Shown piece by piece: positions 43,574 through 53,200 of a stretch of 64,000 bases of DNA. How positions within the stretch are numbered: position 1 is the first letter of the stretch; every line of letters begins with the position of its first letter. The translations under genes and the position numbers were made by a program. This DNA is from Mitsuokella sp047974105 (GTDB lineage: Bacteria > Bacillota > Negativicutes > Selenomonadales > Selenomonadaceae), in contig NZ_JBHYRS010000002.1 in the NCBI RefSeq assembly GCF_047974105.1, forward strand, positions 310,001 through 374,000. Reading direction: 5' to 3'. The notes under the pieces are model-generated. The model saw only the letters and a program-made list of their open reading frames with translations. It ran no database searches and was not told the origin of the DNA.

Positions 43574-44647
43574 TTAAAGAATCTCCACAAGCTCTTTATT
43601 CGATTTTGTCAGGCGCTCGCTGCCCGTCTTCGTCACGAGCACCGTGTCTTCGATGCGCAGGCCGCCCCAGCCCGGGAGATAGACGCCCGGTTCGTCGGTA
43701 ATGAGCATGTTCGGCAGGAGATGCTCGCACGTGCTCGACGGCGAAAGGCGCGGCTCTTCGTGAATCTCGAGGCCGAGGCTGTGGCCAAGGCCGTGGCCGA
43801 AGTACTGCGCAAGATCGTATTTCTTGAGGAATGCGCGCGAAGCGGCGTCGATTTCCTTGCCCGATTTGCCCGGAGCGATTTCGTCTAAGACCATCTTCTG
43901 CGTGCCGAGCACGGCCTCATAGACCTTGCGCTGGCGGTCGCTGGCTTTGCCCACGCAGACGGTGCGCGTGATGTCGGAGCAGTAGCCCTCGTATTTCGCG
44001 CCGTAGTCCATCGTCACGAAGTCGCCTGCCTCGATGATTTTTTCCGTGGCCGTGCCGTGCGGCATGCTGCCGCGCAGGCCCGAAGCCACGATTGTGTCGA
44101 ACGAAGGTTTCTCGGAGCCCGCCTCGCGCATGACCTGTTCAAGGCGCGCCGCGACGGCGATTTCCGTCACGCCCGGCTTGATAAATTTGACGATATCCTC
44201 AAAGGCCTTGTCGGCAAACGCACAGGCTTTGCGGATATAGCCGATTTCTTCCTCGTCCTTGACCTGACGCAGCGCGTCGAGATTCAAAGGCGTCTTGAAC
44301 TCGATGCCCTCAAGCAGGGACGAAAGACCTGCGTAAACATCGTAGATAATCGCATTGCCTTCAAAGCCGACCTTATGGCAGCCGAGTTTTTTGACGAGTT
44401 CAGCCGTTTTGGCGAGCAGGCCGTGCTTGTGCTCTACGACCTCAAAAAGGGGGGCCTGTTTCTGGGCCTGTTCCGTATAACGGTTGTCGGTGACGAGCAG
44501 AGCCTTGTCCTTCGTGATGACGAGCGTCGTATCATCGCCGCGGAAACCGCTGAAATAATGAAGATTGACGTATTTCGTCACGATGACCGCATCGAGATTG
44601 TTCTCTGCGAGCAGGCTGCGCAGGGCAGTCAAACGATTCTGATTCAT
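43574..44647 (-). CDS. M24 family Xaa-Pro aminopeptidase
   Basis: Metallopeptidase of 357 residues from the ATG at 44647. The creatinase-like N-terminal domain is followed by the pita-bread fold, with metal ligands in M-D-Y-G-A, C-S-D-I-T-R-T, G-H-G-L-G-H near residue 285, D-E-P-G-V-Y and R-I-E-D-T near 335. It lies immediately upstream of efp, the standard Firmicutes arrangement (YqhT-efp). Confidence 0.93.
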   Translation of the reverse strand: MNQNRLTALRSLLAENNLDAVIVTKYVNLHYFSGFRGDDTTLVITKDKALLVTDNRYTEQAQKQAPLFEVVEHKHGLLAKTAELVKKLGCHKVGFEGNAIIYDVYAGLSSLLEGIEFKTPLNLDALRQVKDEEEIGYIRKACAFADKAFEDIVKFIKPGVTEIAVAARLEQVMREAGSEKPSFDTIVASGLRGSMPHGTATEKIIEAGDFVTMDYGAKYEGYCSDITRTVCVGKASDRQRKVYEAVLGTQKMVLDEIAPGKSGKEIDAASRAFLKKYDLAQYFGHGLGHSLGLEIHEEPRLSPSSTCEHLLPNMLITDEPGVYLPGWGGLRIEDTVLVTKTGSERLTKSNKELVEIL

Positions 44648-44705
44648 AAAAAGCATCTCCTGTTTCGTTGCCTGATTTGGTTCTATGTCTTAATAAATGA
44701 TAGAA

Positions 44706-45155
44706 TCAGATTTTGTTTGCTTTGCTGAGCTTATAGATGATGGCTTCCAGTGCCGCGAGGTAGCTCTCGACGCCGAGGCCCGAAATCTGTCCCATCGCCA
44801 CGGGAGCGAGCACCGACGTATGGCGGAACTCTTCACGCTTGTGGATATTCGACAGATGGACTTCAATGACCGGCACATCGATAGCCGCAATGGCATCGCG
44901 GATGGCAATGCTGTAATGCGTATAAGCCGCGGCATTGAAGATGATAAAATCAAACTTGTGATTGGCCTGCTGCAGGGCATCGACGAGCTCGCCCTCGTGA
45001 TTCGACTGGAAGAAGGCCGTCTCGATGCCGGCTTCTGCGGCGCGCGCCGCAATCATCTCGTTGATATCATCGAGTGTCGTGTAGCCGTAGATCTCCGGCT
45101 CACGCGTGCCGAGCATGTTGAGGTTCGGCCCATGCAGTACAAGTACTCTTGGCAT
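44706..45155 (-). CDS. aroQ: type II 3-dehydroquinate dehydratase
   Basis: Third shikimate-pathway step. The 149-residue dodecameric type II enzyme starts at the ATG at 45155 behind AGGGGG. Active-site segments G-P-N-L-N-M-L-G-T-R-E-P, the catalytic Tyr in E-I-Y-G, F-Q-S-N-H-E-G and N-A-A-A-Y-T-H are present, as is V-H-L-S-N near 102. Confidence 0.95.
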   Translation of the reverse strand: MPRVLVLHGPNLNMLGTREPEIYGYTTLDDINEMIAARAAEAGIETAFFQSNHEGELVDALQQANHKFDFIIFNAAAYTHYSIAIRDAIAAIDVPVIEVHLSNIHKREEFRHTSVLAPVAMGQISGLGVESYLAALEAIIYKLSKANKI

Positions 45156-45194
45156 ATAAAATCCCCCTGACAAAAAGATGCAAAAAGAACTGAC

Positions 45195-45482
45195 TCAATA
45201 GCGGATGACAAAGCGCTTTTCATCCGGCACGACCTCAATCGGGTTAAAGTCCAGCGTCTTGACCTTGATGAAGTAATTGCCCTCGCGGATTTCGACAGAA
45301 AGCTTGTCAATTTTGTGCGGGTCACCCTGAATTTCCATCGTGACGCTGCCGTCGTCCATATTGCGCACCCAGCCCGTGAGTCCAAGCTCTGAAGCATGAT
45401 TCTGCACGAACATGCGGAAACCGACGCCCTGTACGCGGCCGGTTGCCCTGCCAAAATAACGAACGAAATTTGTCTCTGCCAT
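45195..45482 (-). CDS. acylphosphatase
   Basis: A 95-residue acylphosphatase. The catalytic loop reads G-R-V-Q-G-V-G-F-R with the active-site Arg, and G-W-V-R-N supplies the catalytic Asn. It sits between aroQ and the U32 gene on the same strand. Confidence 0.94.
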   Translation of the reverse strand: MAETNFVRYFGRATGRVQGVGFRMFVQNHASELGLTGWVRNMDDGSVTMEIQGDPHKIDKLSVEIREGNYFIKVKTLDFNPIEVVPDEKRFVIRY

Positions 45483-45503
45483 AAAAAGCCCTTCTTTCTT
45501 CTG

Positions 45504-46748
45504 TTACGCCTGCGGCTCCTTTTTCTTCAGGACGTCGCGGCGCAGGATCGTATATGGTTCCACAGGCTTGTCCATGCGGATCTTGATGATCTGCTGGGCA
45601 TGCGGGGCAACCTCAATAGGCGTGCCCTCTTCGTCAAGCATATCAGAAAGTTTCTGACGATACAAGGGGGCATGCGGCTGAAAGACCTCAATTTCCTGTC
45701 CAATTTTCATATTATTGCGCTGCTCGACGACAGCGTAGCGCGTCTCGGGGTCGTAAGAGCGCACGAGGCCGATGAATTCCGACGTCTGCTCATACGACGA
45801 GGTGCCGTAGAGCTGGTCATCTGCATCTGGCTGATGGTAGTAAAAGCCCGTCGTGTACGGACGGTGCGAGACCTTCTCGAGCTCGTCAAGCCAACTCTGC
45901 TGGATTTTAAAGTGCTCCGGGTCCTCAAAATACGCGTCAATTGCGAGTCTGTAAGCCTTGACGACGCTCGCCGCGTAATGCACGCTCTTCATGCGGCCCT
46001 CGATTTTGAGGCTTTCGACACCGCTCTCGATGACATCCTTGATATGCGGCAGCAGGCACATATCCTTCGAATTCATGATGTACGTGCCGCGCTCATCCTC
46101 GGCAATCGGGAAGTATCTCCCCGGACGCGTCTCCTCGACGAGCGCGTACTTCCAGCGGCACGACTGCGCGCAGCTGCCGCGGTTCGAGTCGCGGCCCGTG
46201 AAATAATTCGACAGCAGGCAGCGGCCCGAGTACGAAATGCACATGGCCCCGTGCACGAACATCTCGAGGTCCGCCGTCGTCTTCGCGCGGATTTCGCGAA
46301 TTTCGTTTAAGGACATCTCACGCGCGAGCACGACGCGCTTGGCACCGAGCTGCTGCCACGCGTTGACCGTGCGCCAGTTCGTGTTGTTCGCCTGCGTACT
46401 GATATGGATTTCCATCTTCGGCGTGACTTCCCGGCAAATGGAAAAAACGCCGAGGTCCGCGATGAGCAAAGCGTCCGTGCCAATCGACTCGAGATAGCGC
46501 AGATAGTCGGGCAGCCCCTCAAGGTCGCTGTTGTGCGGGAAAATATTGACCGTCACATAGACCTTTTTGCCGAGCTTATGGGCAAAATCCATGGCTTCCT
46601 TGAGCTCTTCGCGCGTGAAATTGCCGCCAAAGGCGCGCAGTCCGTACATTTTGCCGCCAAGATAGACGGCATCGGCGCCGTAGAGAAGCGCCATCTTCAT
46701 TTTTTCCAGATTTCCGGCTGGAGCCAGAAGCTCCGGCTTTTTCAACAT
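45504..46748 (-). CDS. U32 family protein, TrhP-type tRNA uridine hydroxylation factor
   Basis: A 414-residue U32 protein from the ATG at 46748 (GGAGG upstream). The start K-P-E-L-L-A-P-A-G-N-L-E-K-M and the cysteine-bearing S-G-R-C-L-L-S-N-Y and G-S-C-A-Q-S-C-R-W are typical of the YrrO/YegQ group that makes 5-hydroxyuridine at tRNA position 34. The next gene upstream is trmR, whose product methylates that same hydroxyl, supporting the RNA role over proteolysis. Confidence 0.9.
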   Translation of the reverse strand: MLKKPELLAPAGNLEKMKMALLYGADAVYLGGKMYGLRAFGGNFTREELKEAMDFAHKLGKKVYVTVNIFPHNSDLEGLPDYLRYLESIGTDALLIADLGVFSICREVTPKMEIHISTQANNTNWRTVNAWQQLGAKRVVLAREMSLNEIREIRAKTTADLEMFVHGAMCISYSGRCLLSNYFTGRDSNRGSCAQSCRWKYALVEETRPGRYFPIAEDERGTYIMNSKDMCLLPHIKDVIESGVESLKIEGRMKSVHYAASVVKAYRLAIDAYFEDPEHFKIQQSWLDELEKVSHRPYTTGFYYHQPDADDQLYGTSSYEQTSEFIGLVRSYDPETRYAVVEQRNNMKIGQEIEVFQPHAPLYRQKLSDMLDEEGTPIEVAPHAQQIIKIRMDKPVEPYTILRRDVLKKKEPQA

Positions 46749-46771
46749 ATATATTATCCTCCGTTTAATTT

Positions 46772-47368
46772 TCATGTTCTTGTCGTCACAGCCAGTCCGT
46801 CGCCGTTCTCGAGAATCTCCGTCATGAAGCCCTCGGCCTGACTCGTAAGCTCAATGTATTCGCGCAGCCGCTTGACGATTGTGCGGTAGCGGCGCGGCGC
46901 CTTTTCCTCACCGCGCACATAGCCGCGAAACAGCACATTGTCGGCGACAATCGTACATTTCGGCGCAAGCAGCGGCTGTATCTTATGGAAATAATCGACA
47001 TACTGCCCCTTCGCCGCGTCGATAAAGACAAAATCATACGGCCCCTGCAGGGTCAGCAGGATGTCCCCCGCATTGCCCTGCAGAATCTCGATGATGTCGC
47101 GGTACGGCGAACGGTCGATGAAGTCCCGTGCCGTCTGCGCACGTTCTTCGGAAAGCTCGAGCGTCGTGATTTTGATATCCTCAGCGCCATTTGCCGCCAA
47201 AAGCAGTGCCGAATAGCCGATGGCCGTGCCGATTTCAAGCACGCGGTGCGGCTTTTTCTCTTTGATCACCTTGAGAAAGGCTTTGCGGCCGTTCTCATTG
47301 ATAATCGGTACATGATTCTCGGCCGCATAGGCCTCCATCCCGCGCAGCAAATCCTCAAAATCTGACAT
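46772..47368 (-). CDS. trmR: tRNA 5-hydroxyuridine methyltransferase (O-methyltransferase family)
   Basis: A 198-residue SAM-dependent methyltransferase of the catechol-O-methyltransferase-like family. Motif I reads V-L-E-I-G-T-A-I-G-Y-S near residue 43, and the metal-site region F-V-F-I-D-A-A-K-G-Q near 118. Order mltG-trmR-U32 equals B. subtilis yrrL-yrrM-yrrO, where TrmR forms 5-methoxyuridine in tRNA; assignment rests on that synteny. Confidence 0.87.
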   Translation of the reverse strand: MSDFEDLLRGMEAYAAENHVPIINENGRKAFLKVIKEKKPHRVLEIGTAIGYSALLLAANGAEDIKITTLELSEERAQTARDFIDRSPYRDIIEILQGNAGDILLTLQGPYDFVFIDAAKGQYVDYFHKIQPLLAPKCTIVADNVLFRGYVRGEEKAPRRYRTIVKRLREYIELTSQAEGFMTEILENGDGLAVTTRT

Positions 47369-47409
47369 ATTTTACATTCCCTCATTCCCTATATAATGGA
47401 AGGAACAAG

Positions 47410-48951
47410 TCAGCGGACCTGCTCCACGATGGCCTCATGTTCCTCGTACGTCGCCGAATAATGGTTGTGCCCCTGACGGTCCGCGACGAAATAGAGATAA
47501 TCCGTGGCGGCCGGATGCAGCACGGCGTTGATGGCCTTCATGCCGGGGCTCGCAATCGGTCCCGGCGGCAGGCCCTGATGCTGGTACGTGTTGTACGGCG
47601 AATCGATTTTCGTATCGGCAAGCGAGACATCCTCTTTCGGCGCGTTCATCAGATACTGCAGCGTCGTGTCCGACTGCAGCGGCATGCCAATCTGCAGCCG
47701 CTTCAAAAAGACCTGCGCGATGATCGGCCGGTCCTCATCGTAGCGCGCTTCCTTCTCGACAAGAGAAGCCAGCGTCACGAGGTCGTGAATCGAGAGGCCC
47801 ATGGCCGCGGCCTGCTGGCGCATCTCCGGCGTCAGACGGTTATCGAAGTCCTGCGACATCATCTTCATGATGAGCTCCGGTGTCACATCGCTCTGAATCT
47901 CATACGTATCGGGGAAGAGATAGCCCTCGGCCGCATAGCGCACATTCGGCCCCTTCTTCATATAGCTGTACGGCGCGTAGTTCTTGGCTTTTTCCAAAAA
48001 CTCATTTTCATCGACAAGGCCCTCATCGGCCAGACGCTTCGCGATTTCCTTGACGCCAAAGCCTTCCGGAATCGTGAATTTGACAATCGTCGTATCGCCC
48101 GAGACGAGTTTATTGAGCACGTCCTGTTCGTCCATATGGGCCTTAAAGGCATACGTGCCTGTCTTGAATTTGCTCGCATCGCCCTGCAGCTTCATCAGCC
48201 ACCAAAAACGGAACTTGCTGTCGATGACGCCGAGCTTCGTCAGCCTGTCCGAAATCTCCGAGGCCGTCGTACCCGGCTTGACCGTCATATAGATATTTTC
48301 CTGCGCATCGCGGTCCGAACGCTGCATGACGGCTGTCGTGCCAAACGCCAGATACATGCCAAAACCGCCGCCCACGAGCACGATGAACACGGCCGCAATG
48401 GCCGTCCACTTCTTCCAGCCAAGGGATTTGAGCTTGTCCTTAAAGCATGCCATTTTCCCCTTCTCTATTGTCACCACAGGAGCAGCTTTTTTCGATACCT
48501 CGACAGATTTGACCGGCTTAACCGGTTTGGCAGTTTTGGCAGGCTCAGCCGGCTTGACCTCTTTTGCAGACTTGACAACCTTAGTCGCGGCTTTATCTGC
48601 AGGCGATGACGTTTCAGCGGCTTTTTCCGCAGCTGCTTCTTGGTCGGACTTTTTTTCAGCATCAGTCCGGCTTTTCTCAGCATTTGACTCAGTCTTCTTT
48701 TCCTGGCCCTGCTTCTCTTCTTCGTTTCCCGCCTGCTTGGCTGACTTTTCGCCGCCGTTATCCGTTTTCGTCTTGCCTTCCCCGACTTTCTCAGTGCTCT
48801 CAGCCTTTTCCGACTTAGCCGCAGTTTTTTCGGCCTTGGCAGACTGCTCAGACTTCGCCGCTTCCTGAGTTTCAGCCTTTACTTCGGCATGTTTCGGTTC
48901 GCCTGCCGTATTTTTCGCTTTGGGCGGCTGTTTTTCGTTTGCATCGTGCAT
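47410..48951 (-). CDS. mltG: endolytic transglycosylase MltG with extended charged N-terminus
   Basis: Cuts nascent glycan strands at the outer face of the membrane. The 513-residue product has one membrane helix near 182-203, a LysM-like segment, and the YceG catalytic region (L-A-S-L-V-E-K-E-A with the catalytic Glu, then P-L-Q-S-D-T-T-L-Q-Y, P-Y-N-T-Y, G-L-P-P-G-P-I and N-P-equivalent S-P-G-M-K-A). Residues 1-165, in the cytoplasm, are almost wholly Lys, Glu, Ala and Ser with repeated K-P-V/A-K-P units; typical MltG has only a short cytoplasmic tail. Confidence 0.93.
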   Translation of the reverse strand: MHDANEKQPPKAKNTAGEPKHAEVKAETQEAAKSEQSAKAEKTAAKSEKAESTEKVGEGKTKTDNGGEKSAKQAGNEEEKQGQEKKTESNAEKSRTDAEKKSDQEAAAEKAAETSSPADKAATKVVKSAKEVKPAEPAKTAKPVKPVKSVEVSKKAAPVVTIEKGKMACFKDKLKSLGWKKWTAIAAVFIVLVGGGFGMYLAFGTTAVMQRSDRDAQENIYMTVKPGTTASEISDRLTKLGVIDSKFRFWWLMKLQGDASKFKTGTYAFKAHMDEQDVLNKLVSGDTTIVKFTIPEGFGVKEIAKRLADEGLVDENEFLEKAKNYAPYSYMKKGPNVRYAAEGYLFPDTYEIQSDVTPELIMKMMSQDFDNRLTPEMRQQAAAMGLSIHDLVTLASLVEKEARYDEDRPIIAQVFLKRLQIGMPLQSDTTLQYLMNAPKEDVSLADTKIDSPYNTYQHQGLPPGPIASPGMKAINAVLHPAATDYLYFVADRQGHNHYSATYEEHEAIVEQVR

Positions 48952-48973
48952 TGCTCTTCATTCTCCGTACATG

Positions 48974-49008
48974 AAAAAGCCGCTATCCAAACAAATGGAT
49001 AGCAGCGG
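48974..49008 (-). terminator. terminator after the DUF1292 gene
   Basis: GCCGCTATCC pairs with GGATAGC-AGCGG (one bulge) over an 8-base loop, followed on the minus strand by TTTTTC. It separates ireB-ruvX-DUF1292 from mltG. Confidence 0.8.
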
Positions 49009-49020
49009 TGACGTTCTTCT

Positions 49021-49344
49021 TTAGTCGTTCTCGGCTTCGTCCACGAGAGCGTTGTATGCTTCCTGAACAGCCTCAAACTCTTCATCCGTCGGCTCGATGT
49101 ACTCATCTTCGCCGTCTTCATTCGTGACAATCTTCGCGATGATGACATCCTCATCGTCATCCTCACAGCCGCAGCCGCAGGAATGCTCATGCTCTTCGTC
49201 CTCGCCATGAATGCCGACGAGCAGCGCGAACTTATCTTCATCGACCGGGATGATCATCTCTTCGCGGTAGTAGTACTCATTGCCCTCATCGTCCGTCATG
49301 ACAACCACGATATCGTCATCATTCATCATGTCCTGATCTGCCAT
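49021..49344 (-). CDS. DUF1292 family protein
   Basis: A 107-residue, very acidic protein from the ATG at 49344 (GAGGTG upstream). The DUF1292 (YrzB) pattern D-D-E-G-N-E-Y-Y-Y and D-E-D-K-F-A-L-L is clear. Unusually it inserts H-E-H-S-C-G-C-G-C-E, a His/Cys cluster able to hold a metal. Function of the family is unknown; it always travels with ireB and ruvX. Confidence 0.9.
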   Translation of the reverse strand: MADQDMMNDDDIVVVMTDDEGNEYYYREEMIIPVDEDKFALLVGIHGEDEEHEHSCGCGCEDDDEDVIIAKIVTNEDGEDEYIEPTDEEFEAVQEAYNALVDEAEND

Positions 49345-49502
49345 TCGATACACCTCTTCTTCCTATTTATATCATAAAAAACAAAATAACCTTTTGCTAA
49401 GCTTCTATTATAATGAAGCATTCCGGCCCTTCAGGCCTCTTTCATTGTAGCGTATCGCCCGAAGCGCTGTCAACCACAAAAGAGAGTCCAGCAAAGACTT
49501 CG

Positions 49503-49919
49503 TCAGTGTTTGCTGTCAAGGAAGCCCTGCAGGATAAAGACCGCGGCCATCTTGTCGATGACTTTCTTGCGCTTTTTGCGCGAAACATCGGCCTCAATCA
49601 AAGAGCGCGTCGCTGCGACCGTCGAAAGGCGCTCGTCCCAGAAGAACACCTCAACATCGGGATATGCCTTCTTGACTTCGCCCATGAATTCCTTGACAAT
49701 CGCGCAGCGGTCGCCCTCCGTGCCGTCCATATTCTTCGGCAGCCCCGACACGAGTGACTTTGTCTCATACTGCTCCATCAGCTCGCCAAGGCGCTTTAAG
49801 TCGTCCTCAAGCGACTTGCGGCGAATCGTCTCGACGCCCTGCGCCGTCAGCCCCAAAAGGTCGCTTACCGCAATGCCAATCGTGCGGTCGCCGATATCGA
49901 GCGACATGTAACGCTTCAT
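49503..49919 (-). CDS. ruvX: putative pre-16S rRNA nuclease / Holliday junction resolvase RuvX (YqgF)
   Basis: A 138-residue RNase H-fold nuclease. M-S-L-D-I-G-D-R-T-I-G-I-A-V-S carries the first catalytic Asp, G-L-P-K-N-M-D-G the second motif and F-W-D-E-R-L-S-T near residue 93 the third. In E. coli it processes the 16S rRNA 5' end. Its ATG overlaps the ireB stop by four bases. Confidence 0.95.
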   Translation of the reverse strand: MKRYMSLDIGDRTIGIAVSDLLGLTAQGVETIRRKSLEDDLKRLGELMEQYETKSLVSGLPKNMDGTEGDRCAIVKEFMGEVKKAYPDVEVFFWDERLSTVAATRSLIEADVSRKKRKKVIDKMAAVFILQGFLDSKH

Positions 49920-50179
49920 TTCTTTTCTGCACCTTTCTCAAGATACGAACGCACGAGCTCTTCAAGCAGCTCATCGCGCTCAAGCGTGCGAATCAGGCTG
50001 CGCGCATCGTTGTGGCTCGTCACATAAGCCGGGTCGCCCGACAGCAGATACCCGACGAGCTGATTAATCGGGTTGTACCCCTTCTCCTCCATCGCGGCGC
50101 AGACCGAACGGATGATTTTCTCTGCTTTATTCCTATCGTCCCCGAAATGGAACATCATCGTTTCTTCATTGTTAGCCAT
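49916..50179 (-). CDS. ireB: IreB family regulatory phosphoprotein
   Basis: An 87-residue protein from the ATG at 50179 (GGAGG upstream), matching the IreB/DUF965 family with E-E-T-M-M-F-H-F and G-Y-N-P-I-N-Q-L-V-G-Y-L-L-S-G-D-P-A-Y. In Enterococcus it is phosphorylated by the IreK kinase and affects cephalosporin resistance. It normally follows alaS; here a type I restriction locus lies upstream instead. Confidence 0.93.
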   Translation of the reverse strand: MANNEETMMFHFGDDRNKAEKIIRSVCAAMEEKGYNPINQLVGYLLSGDPAYVTSHNDARSLIRTLERDELLEELVRSYLEKGAEKK

Positions 50180-50294
50180 AACAATTCCTCCAAAGCACTT
50201 ATTCAGCATTTGCTGTATCTGACTTTATCTTACCATACTTTTGACTTTATGACCATTGTACGACGGATTTCTATAGTTTAGCTGAAAAGACGGC

Positions 50295-53200
50295 TTAGGC
50301 TGCCTTGGCATTGGCATTGATCCGGTCAATCGTCTGACGAATGCCCTGCCATATAGTCAAATCATCTGAGAACATATCGACGAGACTGCCCCTGTCCGTG
50401 AACGGCGGCTCCTGCAGGACAGAAAGATCCTTCATCATGCCGTTTTGAACAATGTACTCGACAATCTGATTGACGAAATAAATCTGCCGACTGTCGAGAT
50501 TGCTGCCATCAAGATACTCTGCAAAAGCCTCTTTCGCAGCCTTCATGTCTAAGCCCACAATCTCACGGACGAATTCTCCTAGCGGTTTTTCCCCGTACTC
50601 AGCCTCATAATCCGTCTTTGTGCCAACCTCGCTCCAAAGGATTTTCTCCAGTTCCTTGACATCTTCCTGTGTCAGCGGAATATTTTCCTTGAGTTTGGCA
50701 ATTGCGCCGTTTGACTGGTGCTCCCGAACATAGTATTCGGCTTTGGCCTTGTAATTTTTCAGGTCATCATTTTCAAGATTGGAAGGCTGTTCCTGCACCG
50801 AAAGAATCTCATCCGTAAAATTCGTGTCATACCGGATTTTTTCTGCAGGAATGTATTTCATCAGGTCGCGCAGTGACTTGCGGATGTGCTCAAAATCATC
50901 GACCTCAGCCGTTTCCAGATAGTCCGTATGCAGGATTTTCTCGATAAGCGGTGCCTGTACCTGTATCTCAGGGATATTGGCCACTCCCGCTATGGCCTTC
51001 ACCTTTGTCAAAAGGTCATGACGGCCACGGCTGTATTTCTTTCCGGCTAGTTTCGCCAGCTCAATGCCATAAAGCAGTGCGTCAAAGCGCAGGGCACTGG
51101 CTTCGTCTGGTTCCGGCTCAATCAGATCCGCGAGTTCCTCCTTCACAGTCAGGGTATCTTCATACGTCAAGGCCTGATAGTTCTCTCCCTTCGCATATAA
51201 ATCAACATAGCGAAGATGCTGATGAACGGCAAAATTATCGCGGTTCAGCTCTTTGATTTTGCTGACCATCTCCGTGACCAATCTTTGACGAAAAGCCTGC
51301 AAGGGCTTCGTCTGATAAGCCAAATCCTGCAGTTTATAAGCCATCTCAAATTTCAGGCAAAAAAGGCTGCCCTGTATCGAAAGCTGGTTCACGGCTTCTT
51401 TGCCTTTCTTCATGCGGAAGAACTCAAAGTTGCCGCAGAAGTCAAAGATATAGAACTTATCCTTATCCTGGTCATCGTCCATAAGCCCCGGGCAAAGGCG
51501 CGTGCCACGGCCGATCATCTGCCAAAACTTCGCCTTACTCATGACCTTCTTGAAGAAAACAAGGTTCAGAATCTCCGGTACATCGATGCCCGTATCGAGC
51601 ATATCGACAGAAATCGCAATCTGCGGCAATTTCTCTGGCTCCGAGAATTCGTCGATGGCACTCTGCGCATAGGTCATATAGTTATCGATGACTTTGGCAT
51701 AATCCTTTAAACGGGGATATTCTTTGTTGAATACCTCCAGAATTTTCTCCGCATGGTCATGATTCTTCGCGAAAATGATGGTCTTGCCTAGTTTGTTGCC
51801 ATAGTCAATACGCAGGCCACGCGACATGAGCGTATTCAGGACCTTGCGAATGGTATCTTCATTAAAAATCCACTTGTTGAGTGCCGAAGCATTGATGCTG
51901 TCCGGCACATGGCCATTTTCATCTTCGAACGTATCCTCATAGGCCTCTTTATCTTCTGCCGACAATTCATCGTAGACAATGCCCTTGTCCAGAAATTTTA
52001 GCGATGTTTCGACGGACATAAAGTCGACGAGATAACCATCCTTGACAGCCTGCGAAAGCTCATATCCATAAGTCGGCACGCCATTTTCGAGCTCGAAAAT
52101 CTCATACGTATTCTTGTCGATATCATCCTTCGGCGTCGCCGTCAGTCCGACCAGCGGCGCATCAAAGTACCGGAAGATGTCCCGATATTTATTATAGATG
52201 GAACGATGTGCCTCATCGCAAATGACCAAGTCAAAATGACCGCAGGTGAAGAGTTTGCCCTTATCGTCACGAACCGAGTCAATGCAGTTCATCATGGTCT
52301 GATACGTCGAAAAGACACAGTGTGCCGTGAGATTTTCCTTATCCTCACAGAGATTCGTCACCGATAGATCCGGAAGCAGATTGACAAAACTGCGCTTAGC
52401 CTGCGTGACGAGAGAATTGCGGTCGGCCAGAAAGAGAATATCCCGAATCCAGCCCTGCTCGAGAAGAACCTTGCAGAGAGCAATGACTGTACGTGTTTTC
52501 CCTGAGCCCGTAGCCATGACCAGCAGAGCCTTGCGCCGATTTTTCGCATCAAAACTGTCGCAGACCGCCTTGATAGCAGCTTCCTGATAATAACGTCCGG
52601 CAATATTCTTGTCGACCGAGATGTATTTCAGGCTCGTGCGCATGCTCTGCAGATTCAAGAGCTTTTCCAGATCCCGCTTGGAATAAAGCGCGGCGACTCT
52701 GCGTTCCGGATACTGATTGTCGATAATCCGCGTCTCAAAACCATTGGTCAGGAACAAAACAGGCCTTCTGCCCTGCTGTTTTTCGATAAGGTCCGCATAA
52801 AGTTTCCCCTGCTGGCGTCCCTTTGCCACATCGACACAGGTACGCTTTGCCTCGATGACGGCAAGGATCTTGCCATCCTTGCCCAAAAGCACATAGTCGG
52901 CATAGCCGACTGCCGATTTATTCGGCATACCCGCGAGTTCATATTCGTTAAGCCAGTCTTTGCCTTCTGTCCAACCCGCGTCGACGAGCATCGTATCGAT
53001 GTAGAGCTTGCGCGTCTTGTATTCCGAGATGTCAAGAGGCTTCGGCACATACGTCTCCTGCTTTTCCTCACGGCGTTTTGTCAGCTTCTCACGCAGAGCA
53101 GCATTTTCCTTCATGAGAGCATCGAGCTTGACTTCTGCCTCTGTAGGCTCCGTCGGTACTAATGCAGGTACGGGCTGTGCATCCACGAGATTTTTGTCAA

